A stretch of DNA of 64,000 nt from CAYMQB01 sp964392665. Its GTDB lineage: Bacteria > Hydrothermota > E44-bin80. The stretch lies in the NCBI GenBank assembly GCA_964392665.1, contig CAYMQB010000003.1, forward strand, positions 1-64,000, read 5' to 3'. Position 1 is the stretch's first letter; each line of letters starts with the position of its first letter. Below the pieces are notes generated by a model. It did no database searches. It was not told the origin of the DNA and saw only the letters and a list, made by a program, of their open reading frames with translations. The translations under genes were made by a program, and so were the position numbers. This document shows positions 25,539 to 33,381 of the stretch, in pieces.

Positions 25539-26516
25539 ATGATGGACATACAATTTCCAAAGGACAATGCGGATTTAAAGGATAAAGATAAGGAATTTGA
25601 TGTTATAATTTTGGGTGCAGGCCCCGCAGGTCTAACTTCCGCAATATACACTTCGAGATCACTACTAAAGACATTGATAATTGAAACGGGTGTTATTGGT
25701 GGAGAGGCGGCGTCGACGGAATTGATAGAAAATTATCCTGGATTTCCTGAAGGGGTATCTGGAATGGACCTTACCGATGGAATGAAAATGCAGTCCGAGA
25801 AATTTGGCGCAAAAATAATTATGACTTATACAAAGGAAGTGAATCTAAAAGGGAATAGGAAAGTTGTAAAGACAGATGATGGTGTGTTTTCCGCAAAGGC
25901 AATAATAATTGCAACGGGTTCGTCACCCAGGAACTTGAACATACCGGGAGAAGAGGTGTTCAAGGGAAGAGGAGTTTCATACTGCGCTACATGCGATGCT
26001 CCGTTTTTCAAGGATAGAGACATAGGGGTTATTGGGGCTGGAAGTTCTGGGATTCAGGAAAGTTTATACCTTCTGAAATTCACGAAGTCGATAAAAATTG
26101 TAGAGTTTCTTCCCCATATGACTGCCGAGAAAATTCTGCAGGAGAGAATAAAGAAATATGAGAATGTGGAGTTTTTTCTAAACCATACACTGAAATCAAT
26201 TAACGGGAAACAGATGGTTGAAAGCATTACAGTGGAGGATAGGAAAGTCGGGACGGACAGCGTCCTTCCGGTTTCAGGTGTATTTATTTATGTTGGGCTA
26301 AGACCTAATACGAAGATTTTTATGGGATCACTTAAACTTAATGAAAATGGGTTTATTATAGCAGATGAGAATTTGAGAACTTCTGAATCGGGTGTTTTTG
26401 CCGCAGGTGATGTAAGAGAGAAAACACTCAGACAGGTTGCAACCGCAGTTGGGGACGGAGCTGTTGCAGCCTTTTCAGCCAAAGAATATATCGAAGGCAA
26501 ATCATCCACAGACTAA
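25539..26516 (+). CDS. trxB: Thioredoxin-reductase-like flavoprotein
   Basis: 325 residues. FAD-binding GAGPAGL (26-32), redox pair Cys149/Cys152 in CATCDAPFF, second nucleotide motif GAGSSGIQES (167-176) and the C-terminal FAD motif GVFAAGDVR are all present. The NADPH-specificity loop HRRDxxR of classic enzymes is replaced by VEFLPHM (188-194), so use of NADPH is doubtful; NADH or a ferredoxin is possible. It would reduce the PDO encoded just upstream. It starts 15 bases after the PDO stop behind AAAGGAAAG. Part of the redox operon 24879-27404. Confidence 0.85.
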   Translation: MMDIQFPKDNADLKDKDKEFDVIILGAGPAGLTSAIYTSRSLLKTLIIETGVIGGEAASTELIENYPGFPEGVSGMDLTDGMKMQSEKFGAKIIMTYTKEVNLKGNRKVVKTDDGVFSAKAIIIATGSSPRNLNIPGEEVFKGRGVSYCATCDAPFFKDRDIGVIGAGSSGIQESLYLLKFTKSIKIVEFLPHMTAEKILQERIKKYENVEFFLNHTLKSINGKQMVESITVEDRKVGTDSVLPVSGVFIYVGLRPNTKIFMGSLKLNENGFIIADENLRTSESGVFAAGDVREKTLRQVATAVGDGAVAAFSAKEYIEGKSSTD

Positions 26517-26569
26517 AGTTTTTGCAAAGACAAGTGTATTAGGTGAAGGAGAAAAATGGAGGTTTTTGA

Positions 26570-26821
26570 ATGGACATGCAAAGGAAACACAAAGTTATAG
26601 TTTTTTCGACACAAAACTGTCCATGGTGCAGACGAGTGAAACAATATTTAAGGCAGAATCGAATTGTGTTTAAGGATGTTGATGTCTCAAAAAACAGGAG
26701 TGCGGCAGCGGATATGGTTAGAAGAACGAGACAAAGCGGTGTTCCCGTTGTTCTTATTGATAATAGACCTATCGTAGGTTTCAATAAGCCAATGATTGAT
26801 AGACTTCTGGGTATAAAGTGA
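26570..26821 (+). CDS. Glutaredoxin-like protein (CPWC)
   Basis: 83 residues, a single small thioredoxin fold of the glutaredoxin/NrdH type. CPWC lies near residues 17-20, SGVPVVLIDNRPIVGFN contains the cis-proline and binding loop, and the domain ends in LLGIK. ATG 26570 follows AATGGAGG with 7 bases spacing. Being downstream of trxB and a PDO, it probably receives electrons from that reductase rather than from glutathione; that is inference. Confidence 0.85.
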   Translation: MDMQRKHKVIVFSTQNCPWCRRVKQYLRQNRIVFKDVDVSKNRSAAADMVRRTRQSGVPVVLIDNRPIVGFNKPMIDRLLGIK

Positions 26822-26846
26822 ATATTTGAAAGTGGAAGGAGGTGTT

Positions 26847-27404
26847 GTGAAAAAAATAGTCGCCTTTTTTGTTATATCGTTTCTCTTTGCGCTATTGATT
26901 TCGAACTGCTCGAATGATGCTCCCAAGGAAAAATCTGGGTCTGGTTCAGGAGAAAAAACTGAGGGAGCAGAACAAAAGTCTGCTAAGAGAGGTTCAGCGA
27001 TCGATTTTACATTGAAAGGATTGGATGGTATTGAGAGAACTTTAAGCATGCAAAAGGGTAGTGTTGTTGTGGTTGATTTCTGGGCTACCTGGTGTCCTCC
27101 TTGTAAAGTTGAGATACCGTATCTTAAGGATATATACGATATATACAAAGACCAGGGAGTTATTGTTTGGGGAGTAGGGCTTGATAATGATGAAAAGAAG
27201 CTAAGCAAATTTGCCGAGGATTTCAGTATTAATTATCCAGTGCTTCTTGGAAATAGGACTGTTGCTCAACAATACGATGTTCAAGGTATTCCAACAACTT
27301 ATTTGTTCGATAAGAATAACAGAATTGCTTTCAAACACGTTGGATTTGCTGCGGGGATGGAGAAAGATTTCGAAAAGGAAATCAAGCAATTGTTGAATGA
27401 ATAG
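26847..27404 (+). CDS. TlpA/ResA-like thioredoxin-fold lipoprotein
   Basis: 185 residues. GTG 26847 is chosen because GAAGGAGGT precedes it and a lipoprotein signal follows (FVISFLFALLISNC, lipid Cys near 21). After a Ser/Gly/Glu-rich linker comes an AhpC-TSA/TlpA domain with WATWCPPCK and the cis-proline in GIPTTYLF. Such proteins act on the outer face of the inner membrane, reducing apocytochromes or other exported thiol proteins. It is the last clear redox gene of the operon, 25 bases after the glutaredoxin gene. Confidence 0.85.
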   Translation: MKKIVAFFVISFLFALLISNCSNDAPKEKSGSGSGEKTEGAEQKSAKRGSAIDFTLKGLDGIERTLSMQKGSVVVVDFWATWCPPCKVEIPYLKDIYDIYKDQGVIVWGVGLDNDEKKLSKFAEDFSINYPVLLGNRTVAQQYDVQGIPTTYLFDKNNRIAFKHVGFAAGMEKDFEKEIKQLLNE

Positions 27405-27412
27405 TTAAGTTT

Positions 27413-28063
27413 GTGACTAAGATAAAAAAGTTTGTTTTTTCTGTATCGCTATTTGTGCTTTTCAGTAGTGCCCTTGGAGCAAGCGCATTTGTTGAATTGA
27501 CTTCAGGATACAACATAGCCTATGGAAAGTGGCGCAACGGATTTGGAAACGGATTAGTTTTCGGTGGTTTGACAGGATTTTCCTTTTCCGAGTATTTGAA
27601 TCCAGCTGTGGGTGGATTTATCGTTTTCCCAAAAACCGGAAAGGTTCCGGAACAAGAATACAAAAATACTTATGAAACAGACTATGTTTCTCTATTTACA
27701 GTTACCGGTTTTTTCTATATAGAAAATAGAATGGAGTTTGCATTATCTGAATCGGTAAAATTGTCGGTCGGTTTCGGTTTAGGTATTCTTAATCAAAGAG
27801 ATTATGTCTCCATCGTTTACAATAATTTCGAGAGTAGCGATAATTTTTCCGGGTTTGGATTCTATTTTGGTTGGGGAATCAAAAGAAGGTGGAGATTTTC
27901 CGTTTTCGACTACGTTAATCCGTTTGTGAACTTTTATTATTCACCAAATAGGGTTTACTACCATGTAGTAGATCCGAATTTCAAAGGACGCGATCTATAT
28001 ATTGCAGATGAGAAAATTGGAATTATAATAGGCATATCACTTATCAGTTTTGGTAAAGAGTGA
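27413..28063 (+). CDS. Predicted outer-membrane beta-barrel protein
   Basis: 216 residues. The GTG start at 27413 has no strong ribosome site and lies 8 bases after the previous stop, so translation may be coupled. A signal peptide (KKFVFSVSLFVLFSSALGASA) is followed by alternating aromatic/hydrophobic strands with Gly-rich turns (FGFYFGWGIKRRW, VNPFVNFYYS) typical of small outer-membrane barrels. No family is recognised. Position suggests it belongs to the tail of the redox operon. Confidence 0.6.
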   Translation: MTKIKKFVFSVSLFVLFSSALGASAFVELTSGYNIAYGKWRNGFGNGLVFGGLTGFSFSEYLNPAVGGFIVFPKTGKVPEQEYKNTYETDYVSLFTVTGFFYIENRMEFALSESVKLSVGFGLGILNQRDYVSIVYNNFESSDNFSGFGFYFGWGIKRRWRFSVFDYVNPFVNFYYSPNRVYYHVVDPNFKGRDLYIADEKIGIIIGISLISFGKE

Positions 28064-28210
28064 TAAATACTTACCTTATTTCTCCCCATAATGGGGAAGA
28101 CTAAAAGAAAAGTTAATGAGGGTAAAGACATTTTGTATGAGATTAATTCATTTGTGACAATGGAATATTCGTAATTCCAGTGGTCCTTTATAACGGGGAA
28201 AAAGGAAGTT

Positions 28211-28732
28211 ATGTGCGTAGTATCAATAACTTTCGATCTTAGGAGAATTATTACTAAGACATTCTTATTGATTGTAGCTGCTTTTTTTGTGCTCATTACT
28301 GGTTGCAGTTCGGCAAGATTTGCCTCTCAAGGTTCATCTGTTAATATCACATCAGGGGAGAAGGAGCTAAGAAAAAGTTTAGTCATTAAGGCGCTGCAGT
28401 ACAGAGGTGTAAAATATGTCTACGGTGGAGAATCGCCTCATGGTTTTGATTGTTCTGGGTTTGTGCAGTTTATATATAAGAAATTCGGGATAGACCTGCA
28501 GAGGACGGTAAAACTAATGGAGACCCAGGGCAAGTGGGTAAAACGGAAGAAGCTTATTGCAGGAGATATTGTAATATTTCATAATCCAAGACATGTAGGA
28601 ATCTACGCCAGTAAGGGGAAATTCGTTCATGCATCATCTTCACGAGGTGTTGTCCTCGATAGATTGGACAAGGAATACTATAGAAAAAGGTTTGTTGGTG
28701 GAAAAAATATTATTTCAGGTCTTCAGCTTTGA
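28211..28732 (+). CDS. NlpC/P60 family cell-wall peptidase lipoprotein
   Basis: 173 residues. A lipoprotein signal ends in VLITGCSS (lipid Cys32). The NlpC/P60 domain shows its three catalytic positions: Cys81 in FDCSGF, His128 in RHVGIY and His140 in FVHASS. It cuts the gamma-D-Glu-diamino-acid bond of peptidoglycan stem peptides in the periplasm. ATG 28211 is preceded by AAAGGAAG. The last 10 bases overlap the end of the convergent xer gene. Confidence 0.85.
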   Translation: MCVVSITFDLRRIITKTFLLIVAAFFVLITGCSSARFASQGSSVNITSGEKELRKSLVIKALQYRGVKYVYGGESPHGFDCSGFVQFIYKKFGIDLQRTVKLMETQGKWVKRKKLIAGDIVIFHNPRHVGIYASKGKFVHASSSRGVVLDRLDKEYYRKRFVGGKNIISGLQL

Positions 28733-29601
28733 CTGTTCTTATTTGCCCTTGGATGAGCTTTCATATAAACTTTTTTTAATCTGTTTACAGTAATGTGTGT
28801 ATAAATTTGTGTTGTTGAAAGCGAAGAATGTCCAAGAAGCTCCTGTACCGATCTGATGTTAGCACCCCTTTCCAAAAGATGGGTTGCAAACGAATGTCTG
28901 AGTGTGTGTGGACTTGATTTCGCAAGATGTGCAACTTTGTTTATTAAACTGTTAACGATTCTCTGGAGACTCCTTGTAGAGAGTCGCCTTCCGTTTTTGT
29001 TAAGAAACAGAGCCTGCGTGCGATAGTTTTTTAGAAGTTTGGATCTAACATTCAGATAGTCACCCAAACTGCGCAATGTTAGTTCACCTAACGGTAATAT
29101 TCTTTCTTTTTTGCCTTTTCCCAGTATCCTGACATTGTTTCTTAGAGTACTTATACAGTCAAGATTCAGATTACATAGTTCACTTGCACGAATTCCCGTA
29201 CCATATAGGAGTTCGAGAATTGCCTTGTTTCTAATTTCTATTGGTTTGTCAGATACAGGTAAATTCATCAAACATTCTGCATCCTTTTGTGTAAGGAATG
29301 ATGGTATCCTTTTTTCCTTTTTGGGTGTTTTTACGAGTTGGGCGGGATTATGCTTGATGTAGCCATATTTTTTTAGGAATTTGAATAAGGATTTAACGGA
29401 AGCTAATTTTCTTTCTGCAGAAGATTTCTTAAAACCACCCCTTAATAATGAACCTATAAAGTTTCTAATGTGAATGAAGTCAACCTCTGCAATATTTGTT
29501 AAGCTACACTGCTCTTCGAGATAGTCTACGAACTGGGAAAGATCGTTCTGGTAAGCTTTTAGAGTATAATTGGAAAAATGTTTCTGATTCTTAAGATACA
29601 A
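28723..29601 (-). CDS. xerC: Tyrosine recombinase (XerC/XerD type), 5' end altered by a transposable element
   Basis: 292 residues from TTG 29601. Catalytic residues are Arg138 (GTGIRASEL), Lys163 (GKGKKER), His232 and Arg235 (PHTLRHSFATH), His258 (LLGHSS) and Tyr267 (IYTH). It would resolve chromosome dimers at dif. In the same frame the codons just upstream read LLHEFF, which matches the expected start of the family's first helix. They run straight into the terminal repeat of the RAYT element at 29620, so the native start codon and ribosome site appear to be lost. The ATG at 29612 is in another frame. Translation may now rely on TTG 29601 or fail. Confidence 0.8.
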   Translation of the reverse strand: MYLKNQKHFSNYTLKAYQNDLSQFVDYLEEQCSLTNIAEVDFIHIRNFIGSLLRGGFKKSSAERKLASVKSLFKFLKKYGYIKHNPAQLVKTPKKEKRIPSFLTQKDAECLMNLPVSDKPIEIRNKAILELLYGTGIRASELCNLNLDCISTLRNNVRILGKGKKERILPLGELTLRSLGDYLNVRSKLLKNYRTQALFLNKNGRRLSTRSLQRIVNSLINKVAHLAKSSPHTLRHSFATHLLERGANIRSVQELLGHSSLSTTQIYTHITVNRLKKVYMKAHPRANKNSQS

Positions 29602-29619
29602 AAAAAATTCATGGAGCAG

Positions 29620-30654
29620 AGGGACGGAGGATGTAAACTTGTAAACTTTTTTTTTGATCAGATCTCTCCTTTTATTGTTTCTAATAATTGTTTTGGTATG
29701 TCGTACTGTCGAGATCGTCGATATCTATGTGCAATAGAAGCATATCTAACACCAAGAAATGTTGATATTTCTTTATAGGTTAATCCAGCTTCATCCTTTA
29801 AGAATTTTATTAGTATGTCTGCCTTTTTTGTAGTATTATAAGAACGGTTGCTTAAGAAATTCTCAAGATGTGAAATATTGTGGTATTTCTTATATGTTTT
29901 CAATATAAACTTTGCTGACTTGAACGCAGATACCATATTTTCTTCTTTTTTCCTCATACGAGGATGTTTGTTTGTATTTTTCTTTCTTCTATTAAATTTT
30001 TGCTCAATTACTTTTTTGAAAGAAGGATTACCAATGTAGTAACAGAATCTGTCTTTTTTGGGTTCAATCATAATTGCTTTACTTTCCATAATTGACTTGG
30101 CAAATTGTCTCTTATTACGCGACATTTTCTTCACCAAGGAAGCGTCTATGAAACTGCTATCCGAAGTGAAATAGCTATTAATGCTGGACCATTTATAATC
30201 GAAGGGATTATCAACAATTCCAGCGCTGTAAGGATTTACTAAAGTATATTCAATCACTCTATAGAGGTAAGTTTCGTTCTCAACGAGAATGGATTTGAAT
30301 CTATCTTGGAAAAGATATCCTTTCCCTCCATTTTTTTTGCGAAAGAAATTTGCATAACTTCCGTTCAAAACTCTCATAAAATCACTCATTCTTCCTGAAG
30401 TATTACATAGAACCAGATGGTAGTGATTTGACATAAGACAATGAGCAAAAATGTTTAAGTGGAAGACGGGGGTATTCTGTTCCAATAAGTCTGTGAATTT
30501 CTGCCTGTCGCGATCATCAAGGAAAATATCAGCCTTATTTAGTCCACGACTCATTATGTGGTGATATGCTCCTCTATATGTAAACCTTGCGGTTCTCATT
30601 TTTTATTAGAGTTTCTTATTTGGCGAAGTTTACAAGTTTACATCCTCCGTCCCT
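29620..30654. mobile_element. RAYT (REP-associated tyrosine transposase) element with perfect terminal inverted repeats
   Basis: The 29-base ends are AGGGACGGAGGATGTAAAC plus TTGTAAACTT at 29620-29648 and the exact reverse complement at 30626-30654. They enclose the transposase gene 29658-30599. The element lies between the 5' end of xer and the 3' end of a glutamine synthetase gene. A solo end with one difference is at 15704-15734. Confidence 0.9.
29658..30599 (-). CDS. REP-associated tyrosine transposase (Y1_Tnp family)
   Basis: 313 residues. The HUH motif appears as His59-Tyr-His61 in MSNHYHLVL, and the likely nucleophile is Tyr118 in YRVIEYTLVNPY. The N-terminal RxxYRGAYHHIMSRG and GYLFQDRFKS are hallmarks of the family. 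These enzymes nick single-stranded palindromic REP DNA and spread it through the genome. The C-terminal 60 residues form a helix-turn-helix-like unit (LTYKEISTFLGVRYASIAHRYRR) as in longer RAYTs. The reading frame is intact and the flanking inverted repeats are perfect, so the element may be recently active. Confidence 0.9.
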   Translation of the reverse strand: MRTARFTYRGAYHHIMSRGLNKADIFLDDRDRQKFTDLLEQNTPVFHLNIFAHCLMSNHYHLVLCNTSGRMSDFMRVLNGSYANFFRKKNGGKGYLFQDRFKSILVENETYLYRVIEYTLVNPYSAGIVDNPFDYKWSSINSYFTSDSSFIDASLVKKMSRNKRQFAKSIMESKAIMIEPKKDRFCYYIGNPSFKKVIEQKFNRRKKNTNKHPRMRKKEENMVSAFKSAKFILKTYKKYHNISHLENFLSNRSYNTTKKADILIKFLKDEAGLTYKEISTFLGVRYASIAHRYRRSRQYDIPKQLLETIKGEI

Positions 30655-30666
30655 ATATGTTGAAGC

Positions 30667-32061
30667 CTATAGGTTGAAGTAGAGTTTGTATTCTGTCGGG
30701 TTTACGGTCTCTTCTACTTGTCTTATTTCCTCTCTCTTAACTTGGAGCCATTGGTCAATCAAAGTATCATTGAATACCTGTCCGTGTTTAAGAAATCCTC
30801 TGTCTTTATCCAGAGATTGAAGTGCTTCCTCCAGGGTTTCCGGGATTTTTTCCAGATTTTTGATTTTTTTACTGTAAAGATTGGTGTTCGAAGGTTTACC
30901 CGGATGCGTTTTATTTTTTATTCCATCCATCCCGGCAAGAAGTAATGAAGAGATAAGCAAATATGGATTTGCGGTTGCATCTGAGATTCTGAACTCAATG
31001 CGGGTATCAGAACTACTATTCTCATACCCCGGTATTCTTATCGCAGCGCTCCGGTTCGCAAGTGAATAGCCGAAGTAGATTGGTGCTTCATAACCAGGGA
31101 TGAGTCTTCTAAATGAATTAGTGGAACCGCAGGCAAAACCTGTTATTGCTCTCCCATGTTTCATTATACCGCCGATAAAATGCATTGCTATCATACTTAA
31201 GTTCTCTGTTCCTCCCCTGTCAAAAAAGAGCGATTTTTTATTTTTTTCGAGATAAAGATGTACATGCATTCCATTCCCTGAGGTGAAGTTTAGTGGTTTA
31301 GGTAGGAAGATTGCAACTTTTTCACGCCCGAAGCAAGTATTTCTTATTATGTATTTGGCTTTCAAAATGCTATCTGCGGTAGCGAGAAAGGGATTTGATA
31401 GAATTTCGATCTCTTGCTGCGATGGGCCTCCTGATTCATGGTGATGATAGTTGACGGGAACACCAGCATTCTCGAGGTTTGCTGAAATTTCGGATCTCAG
31501 TTCATAAAACCTGTCAAAAGGTTCTTCTATGTGATAACCATTACCTTTATCTATACCTGTCATAGAGTTGTTATCACTGCTTAGGGTTTCAGCTGAAGTG
31601 GTTTTAAAATAGGAAGTATTTATACTTAAATCAAGTGTTACTTTATCGAAGATGTGGAATTCGAGTTCCGGTTTTGTTTGAAGATTGTCCGCTAGGCCAC
31701 TGTTCTTGAGATATTTTGTTGCCTTTTTCGCTACAGCTCTTGGACATAGAACATGAGGTTTCTTTTTTTTGCATTCGAACACGTCGCAAATGAAGGCCAG
31801 AATTTTATTTCCTTTCACTGTGTCGACAAAAGAGGTTCTCAGGTCTGGGATTATCACTGCATCTGAGTTTTCTACATTGCCAAATCCCTTTAAACTTGAG
31901 GTGTCGATACCTTCGCCTTGGTCGAACGTTTTTTTACTGATTCTCTTTGCTGGAATACTCAGATGATGCCATCTTCCTTCGAGGTCAGAATATTTGAGTT
32001 CTACTTCTTCAATTTTATTATTCTTAATAAATCTGGCTACACTTTCGTAATTTTTTAACAT
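30667..32061 (-). CDS. glnA: Glutamine synthetase type I, beta-like form
   Basis: 464 residues, the length of the beta class. Metal and substrate motifs are kept: KPELEFHIFD, YHHHESGGPSQQE, SGNGMHVHL, NSFRRLIPGYEAP, NRSAAIRIP and RIEFRISDATANPYL. The C-terminus (LEEALQSLDKDRGFLKHGQVF...PTEYKLYFNL) is close to the enterobacterial enzyme, including a tyrosine in NLYS where the beta class is adenylylated. ATG 32061 has GTAGGAGG upstream, overlapping the stop of the preceding alpha-type gene. It converts glutamate, ammonia and ATP to glutamine in the cytoplasm. Having it next to a second, different GS is unusual. Confidence 0.85.
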   Translation of the reverse strand: MLKNYESVARFIKNNKIEEVELKYSDLEGRWHHLSIPAKRISKKTFDQGEGIDTSSLKGFGNVENSDAVIIPDLRTSFVDTVKGNKILAFICDVFECKKKKPHVLCPRAVAKKATKYLKNSGLADNLQTKPELEFHIFDKVTLDLSINTSYFKTTSAETLSSDNNSMTGIDKGNGYHIEEPFDRFYELRSEISANLENAGVPVNYHHHESGGPSQQEIEILSNPFLATADSILKAKYIIRNTCFGREKVAIFLPKPLNFTSGNGMHVHLYLEKNKKSLFFDRGGTENLSMIAMHFIGGIMKHGRAITGFACGSTNSFRRLIPGYEAPIYFGYSLANRSAAIRIPGYENSSSDTRIEFRISDATANPYLLISSLLLAGMDGIKNKTHPGKPSNTNLYSKKIKNLEKIPETLEEALQSLDKDRGFLKHGQVFNDTLIDQWLQVKREEIRQVEETVNPTEYKLYFNL

Positions 32062-32069
32062 CAATCCTC

Positions 32070-33380
32070 CTACAGAATTGGTAGGTCATGTTTAAGTTCA
32101 TATGATGTTATATGACTTCTGTATTGTTCCCAGATTCTTTTTTTGTTTTCTATCAAAGTATTAAATATGTGGTTTCCGAGTGCTTCCCTAACCATTTCAC
32201 TTTTTTCTGTTTCTTTTATTGCTTCGTTAAGACTTCCAGGAAGAAGCTGGATTTTCTTGTTTTTTATTTCCTGTTTGTTCAAGGTATAAATATTCTCTTC
32301 ATTTGGTGGGGGTAGTTCAAAAGCATTTTCTATGCCGGAAAGTCCTGCTCTAAGCATTACTGAGAATGCAAGATATGGGTTTGCTGCAGGATCAGGGCTT
32401 CTGTATTCGACCCTAGTTGATTTCTCTTTACCCGGTTTATACTGCGGTATTCTTATTAGTGTGGAACGATTTCTGCATGCCCATGTTACATAAACGGGTG
32501 CTTCGAATCCCGGCACGATTCTCTTGTATGAATTAACCCATTGATTTGTAACCAAAGTTATTTCTTTTGAGAATCGAAGAAGACCTGAGATGAATCTCTT
32601 TGCATTATGCGAAAGGTAGTATGGCTCTTTGTCTGAAAAAAATTCATTTTTATCGTCACTAAAAAGTGATTGATGTGTATGCATTCCACTACCGTTTGCA
32701 CCAAAAATCGGTTTTGGCATAAAACTAGCAAAATAACCATTTTGTTGCGCTATTTCCTTTACAATATACTTAAATGAAATAACATTGTCAGCCATTCTCA
32801 ATGCTTCATCGTATCGAAGGTCAATTTCGTGCTGGCTTGGTGCTACCTCATGGTGAGAATACTCAACGGGAATACCCATTTCCTGCAATGCAATTATAGT
32901 TTTTCTTCGGAGTTCATCTCCAATATCTGGCGGAGTAAGGTCGAAGTATCCACCGCGGTCTAAGACTTCAGTTTTTTGTGAAGAAATGAAGTAGAAAAAT
33001 TCCATCTCGGGACCTACATAAAAACTGAAACCCATGTCCTTTGCTTTCTCAAGGTTTCGCTTAAGGACATATCTTGGGTCGCCTTCATAAGGAGTTCCAT
33101 CGGGATTCTGTATATCACAAAAAACCCTTGCAACCCTGTTTTTCCTATCTCCCCACGGAAAAATCTGCAGTGTCGTAAGGTCAGGTTTTGCCACCATATC
33201 ACTTTCATGAATTCTTGTAAATCCCTGGATGGATGAACCGTCGAATCCCTTACCATTTGCTATTGCGTCTTTTAGTTCATCGATAGTAATGGAGAAGGAT
33301 TTTGCATTTCCAACGATGTCTGTAAACCACATTTCAACGAATCTTACATTTTTATTTTTCAGTTTTTCAATTATTTCCAT
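32070..33380 (-). CDS. glnA: Glutamine synthetase type I, alpha-like form
   Basis: 436 residues, the length of the alpha class found in Firmicutes and Thermotogae. ATG 33380 is chosen because GAAGGATAGG precedes it and MEIIEKLKNKNVRFVEMWFTD is the normal family start; a longer frame upstream overlaps rpoN and is not expected to be coding. Motifs: GFDGSSIQGF, SHHEVAPSQHE, NGSGMHTHQS, RIVPGFEAPVY and EYRSPDPAANPYL. No adenylylation loop of the NLYDLP type is seen. It begins one base after the rpoN stop, so it is in the lpt-rpoN operon, followed directly by the beta-like GS. Confidence 0.9.
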   Translation of the reverse strand: MEIIEKLKNKNVRFVEMWFTDIVGNAKSFSITIDELKDAIANGKGFDGSSIQGFTRIHESDMVAKPDLTTLQIFPWGDRKNRVARVFCDIQNPDGTPYEGDPRYVLKRNLEKAKDMGFSFYVGPEMEFFYFISSQKTEVLDRGGYFDLTPPDIGDELRRKTIIALQEMGIPVEYSHHEVAPSQHEIDLRYDEALRMADNVISFKYIVKEIAQQNGYFASFMPKPIFGANGSGMHTHQSLFSDDKNEFFSDKEPYYLSHNAKRFISGLLRFSKEITLVTNQWVNSYKRIVPGFEAPVYVTWACRNRSTLIRIPQYKPGKEKSTRVEYRSPDPAANPYLAFSVMLRAGLSGIENAFELPPPNEENIYTLNKQEIKNKKIQLLPGSLNEAIKETEKSEMVREALGNHIFNTLIENKKRIWEQYRSHITSYELKHDLPIL

Positions 33381-33381
33381 C

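Noticed and set aside
28084..28098. CCCCATAATGGGG palindrome after the outer-membrane protein gene
   Set aside because: Could be a weak terminator, but no T run follows and the next gene is on the same strand; left unassigned.
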